7,753 bases of DNA, taken from assembly GCA_013154205.1 (NCBI GenBank), contig JAADCY010000064.1, positions 1-7,753 of the forward strand, in the 5' to 3' direction. This DNA is from Thermoproteota archaeon. Its GTDB lineage: Archaea > Thermoproteota > Thermoprotei_A > Sulfolobales > Desulfurococcaceae. A model generated the notes under the pieces. The model was given only the letters and a program-made list of their open reading frames with translations. It had not been told where the DNA came from and did no database searches. The first letter of the stretch is position 1, and every line of letters begins with the position of its first letter. Positions 5,713-7,753 of the stretch are shown piece by piece. A program made the translations under genes and the position numbers.

Positions 5713-6478
5713 TCTCTAACACCCTCAAGACATCTTCATGTATTATTGTAGGGAATGATTTTAGCCCGAACACTATTGTTCTTAATTTGTCATCTTCTAT
5801 TTCGTTCCTAAGCGTTAGGAGTATTGATAATAAGCTACAAGTATCGACACCATACTCGCTCGCTATCAGTCTCGTCCTCATATCCTCGGTCATATAGATT
5901 ATCTTCTTACTGCTCTTAGCATAAGCTAGGGCGATGGCTTCATGGAGGGTGATCTTAACCTTTGGCGATATATAGACACGTTTAGGTTTTTCTATAAACT
6001 TAATGATCCCCTTAAGATTAACTGAGTAGTAGAGTCTGGGATACATTATTGTCTCCAGTATGGTTTCCGCAGATATGGGTGCCAGGAACTGATAGCCATC
6101 CTGTGCTAATTTCTCAAAGTATTCCTGGATATTGTAGGTATATATCAAGTAGATCGTCAAAGGATCTACTATGTATATATTATCAGGAGTCATTCTCTTC
6201 AAATAATCTATATTATTAACACCAACTAATGGTATTATTCCTCGAGAAACCATGTAGTCAGCCATTTCAGGAAATGATAAACCTGCAAAATATGCGGCGT
6301 ACTGGAAGCTTGTCTTATCATTTACATAGAGCTTAACAGATATTTCTCTAAGATCTATCTCTTTTAATAGCTTCCTAACTGCATCTCTTACTGCTTCACT
6401 TAAGCTGGAATACAATCCTAATTCAACAAGCCTTCTTAGTTTTTCTTCTAGTATACCTGTTAGCTCTATGTCAACCAT
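5702..6478 (-). CDS. RHH / UPF0175-like / PIN-like nuclease fusion protein
   Basis: A 258-residue protein with three apparent parts. Residues 1-41 look like a ribbon-helix-helix DNA-binding unit: strand VDIELTG, helix LEEKLRRLVELG, then YSSLSEAVRDAVRKLLKEI. Residues 43-97 resemble UPF0175 antitoxin-like proteins (VKLYVND, then FQYAAYFAGLSFPEMADYMVSRGIIP). Residues 100-223 resemble PIN-like DUF3368 proteins: IVDPLTIYL with D105, SAETILETI with E138/E142, EAIALAYA with E180, and TEDMRTRLIASEYGV with D199. These would form the acidic metal site of a ribonuclease. UPF0175 and DUF3368 genes often occur as adjacent antitoxin-toxin pairs; here both appear in one chain. First gene of the operon, overlapping the vWA gene. 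ATG 6478 lacks a good ribosome site, but an AT-rich box about 25 bp upstream suits a leaderless mRNA. Domain calls are by eye; the RHH is the surest. Confidence 0.7.
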   Translation of the reverse strand: MVDIELTGILEEKLRRLVELGLYSSLSEAVRDAVRKLLKEIDLREISVKLYVNDKTSFQYAAYFAGLSFPEMADYMVSRGIIPLVGVNNIDYLKRMTPDNIYIVDPLTIYLIYTYNIQEYFEKLAQDGYQFLAPISAETILETIMYPRLYYSVNLKGIIKFIEKPKRVYISPKVKITLHEAIALAYAKSSKKIIYMTEDMRTRLIASEYGVDTCSLLSILLTLRNEIEDDKLRTIVFGLKSFPTIIHEDVLRVLEIGA

Positions 6479-6497
6479 AATGACACTCTCAGCGACT

Positions 6498-6508
6498 GGT
6501 TAAATTGT
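6498..6508 (-). promoter_or_regulatory. Candidate TATA box for the four-gene operon (leaderless transcript)
   Basis: The minus strand reads ACAATTTAACC around 6508-6498, centred about 25 bp upstream of ATG 6478. That spacing would start the transcript at or next to the start codon. This agrees with the absence of a convincing ribosome site before 6478, a pattern common for first genes of crenarchaeal operons. The box is a weak match to the consensus. Confidence 0.35.
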
Positions 6509-6560
6509 TTACATGGATTCTTGTCTTTCATTGACTAAATACAGGATCATCCACTATATT

Positions 6561-6615
6561 TTGTTTTTCAATAAAATAATTGTTTTCAAAAAATGTTTTG
6601 GTTAGAAAATGTAGT
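6561..6615 (-). terminator. T-rich terminator region of the surface-protease gene
   Basis: Just past the stop at 6627, the minus strand carries successive T runs (ATTTTC near 6610-6605, CATTTTTTG at 6595-6587, TTATTTTATTG around 6580-6570) in very AT-rich DNA. Poly-T tracts without strong hairpins are the usual archaeal termination signal. The rest of the 148-bp spacer (6479-6626) holds only the candidate operon promoter. Confidence 0.5.
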
Positions 6616-6626
6616 GTACTACTGCT

Positions 6627-7753
6627 TTACTTCGTCGGCACTATATAGAGAACTACAGGCACATATGCTGGAGCTATTAGTAGGAATGACCTGTATCCCA
6701 GCATTGTATATCCTACAATGTACTGGTAGTAGCCCGGTAGCCCTATCAGCATTACTGCTATTGATGTCTCATTAGCCGTGACTGTTACTGGTATCTTCTG
6801 GTAATCGCCGAATCCTGTCATCGGCGGAGCTGAGACAACAGCATTGCCCTGTTCGGTTATGGTTATGGTTGGCGCGTAGCTTAGAGCATAGCTACCCCAT
6901 ACACTTACTACTGTTTTGCCAGTGCCATTTGTTACTGGTATGACAACGGCTCCTATCTTGGGGTTGATAGAGGCACGTATGGGTATGATTTCTATCTGTA
7001 CATTCTCGGGATATTCTTTTGATGCACCTATCAATGTATTCCTAATGACTACCCAGTATGTGCCTGTTACTGGCGTGGGTGCGAATACTGCTGACTGTGT
7101 ATCGGACGGCGTGTCGAAGTGTGTGCCCCATCCTGAGCTACCATGGATGAACCAGCTGAACTTGCCGGCAATCACTGAGCCGTAGAATAGTGATAGTGGT
7201 GGTCCCGCGAGTACGTATGGTGTGTAGTATCCTGCCACGTAGAGGTCTATGTTAGTGTTAGGATCTTTCCACATGACCTTCACTATTAGTCCTACAACAC
7301 TGGGGTCTGTTACCTCGATCGGGAATGTTCTCCAGTCACCGCTCTCGTATCTCCATGACCAGTCGAAGGGGCCAGCAACGTAGTAGTTGGTGTAGAGTGT
7401 CGTGTTGTCAGTGGATGTTAGTATTAGTCCCGGCGTGTTCGGCGTTATAGCTGCCTTTACTACTATGGATACCGGGACAAGTACTGGTTTTTCACCGCCA
7501 CATACTATTACATAGCCCTGATATACACCTGGCTTTGCGTTCGGCGGTACTTTTACATTTATCGTTATGTTGCCTGCGCCTACTTGTCCTGAGGGTACTG
7601 TTATCCAGTTCCATGTGGTCCTGGATGCTTGTAGGAGGTCTAGCTTGAATGGCACGATACCATAGCCGAAGACATAGTAGTAGATGTTGCTGAATACTCT
7701 TATGTCTAGGACTAGTGATTGTTCTGCGTTAGCTGGTAGTTTTCCTAGGTAGT
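6627..7753 (-). CDS. C-terminal part of a secreted protein, probably a subtilisin-family (S8) surface protease
   Basis: The frame is open from the right edge, with no true start in the window; GTG 7655 is an internal valine codon. About 374 C-terminal residues are visible. The first hundred or so look fibronectin-III-like (NITINVKVPPNAKPGVYQGYV, then PVLVPVSIVV), as found after the catalytic domain of archaeal subtilases. Next comes a PPC-like beta-sandwich at about 128-250 (VVGLIVKVMWKDPNTNIDLYV, then TPVTGTYWVVIRN). The rest is beta-rich and ends in a hydrophobic tail, ILYIVPTK-like. At least four N-glycosylation sequons (NIT, NTT, NGT, NET) agree with export. The catalytic triad and signal peptide would lie outside the window. 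The family call is by resemblance to large crenarchaeal cell-surface proteases such as the Staphylothermus STABLE type; a non-protease surface protein with the same accessory domains is possible. Confidence 0.65.
   Translation of the reverse strand, partial: YLGKLPANAEQSLVLDIRVFSNIYYYVFGYGIVPFKLDLLQASRTTWNWITVPSGQVGAGNITINVKVPPNAKPGVYQGYVIVCGGEKPVLVPVSIVVKAAITPNTPGLILTSTDNTTLYTNYYVAGPFDWSWRYESGDWRTFPIEVTDPSVVGLIVKVMWKDPNTNIDLYVAGYYTPYVLAGPPLSLFYGSVIAGKFSWFIHGSSGWGTHFDTPSDTQSAVFAPTPVTGTYWVVIRNTLIGASKEYPENVQIEIIPIRASINPKIGAVVIPVTNGTGKTVVSVWGSYALSYAPTITITEQGNAVVSAPPMTGFGDYQKIPVTVTANETSIAVMLIGLPGYYQYIVGYTMLGYRSFLLIAPAYVPVVLYIVPTK

Noticed and set aside
1524..6478. Known defence systems (DISARM, CRISPR-Cas, type I restriction)
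   Set aside because: No methylase, phospholipase-D, Cas or restriction subunit is present, and no CRISPR-like repeats are seen; only the general SF2 helicase type is shared.
6593..7185. Plus-strand frames opposite the surface-protein gene
   Set aside because: They are antisense to a long frame with clear beta-sandwich motifs and show no ribosome site or recognisable protein pattern.
1..7753. Insertion sequences, integrase or attachment-site duplication linked to the tRNA
   Set aside because: No transposase, integrase or repeat of the tRNA sequence was seen elsewhere in the window.

Overview
The window looks like chromosomal DNA of a hyperthermophilic crenarchaeon, most likely a Desulfurococcales relative such as Staphylothermus. 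This rests on AT-rich coding sequence, GTG/TTG starts next to GGAGG/GGTG-type ribosome sites, TATA-like boxes about 25 bp before likely transcript starts, a very GC-rich tRNA gene that appears to carry a non-canonical intron, and a secreted subtilase-like C-terminal region. The assignment is inference; no ribosomal marker is present.

Layout. At the left edge, on the minus strand, lies the 5' part of a tRNA-Glu(CUC) gene (79 down to 1). Its T arm is not found where expected, and the sequence instead folds like the start of a bulge-helix-bulge intron at tRNA position 45/46. A small membrane protein gene (470-96, minus) runs up to it, and its last codons hold the tRNA TATA box. Divergent from that is a zinc-dependent medium-chain alcohol dehydrogenase (527-1534, plus). 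Its 3' end overlaps the end of the oppositely oriented helicase gene by 11 bp.

The core of the window is a compact four-gene minus-strand operon reading from 6478 to 1524. It contains (1) a 258-residue protein that appears to fuse a ribbon-helix-helix domain, a UPF0175-like segment and a PIN-like nuclease domain; (2) a von Willebrand factor A (vWA) protein with an almost canonical MIDAS metal site; (3) a second, smaller vWA-like protein whose MIDAS is degraded; (4) a roughly 1028-residue SF2 helicase of the Hrq1/MrfA(YprA)-like type with a long uncharacterised C-terminal half. Genes 1 and 2 overlap, genes 2 and 3 are 5 bp apart, and 29 bp precede gene 4, so the four products probably work together. 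A paired intact/degenerate vWA set with an SF2 helicase recalls, only by architecture, the vWA subunits and helicases of eukaryotic TFIIH. The PIN-RHH protein adds a toxin/antitoxin-like or nuclease component. I know of no described system with exactly this composition, and it is the most interesting part of the window.

At the right edge is the C-terminal part (at least 374 residues) of a large extracellular protein. It has a fibronectin-III-like segment, a PPC-like beta-sandwich and several N-glycosylation sequons, and is probably a cell-surface subtilisin-family protease. A 148-bp AT-rich spacer separates it from the operon and holds a T-rich terminator and a candidate promoter for a leaderless operon transcript.
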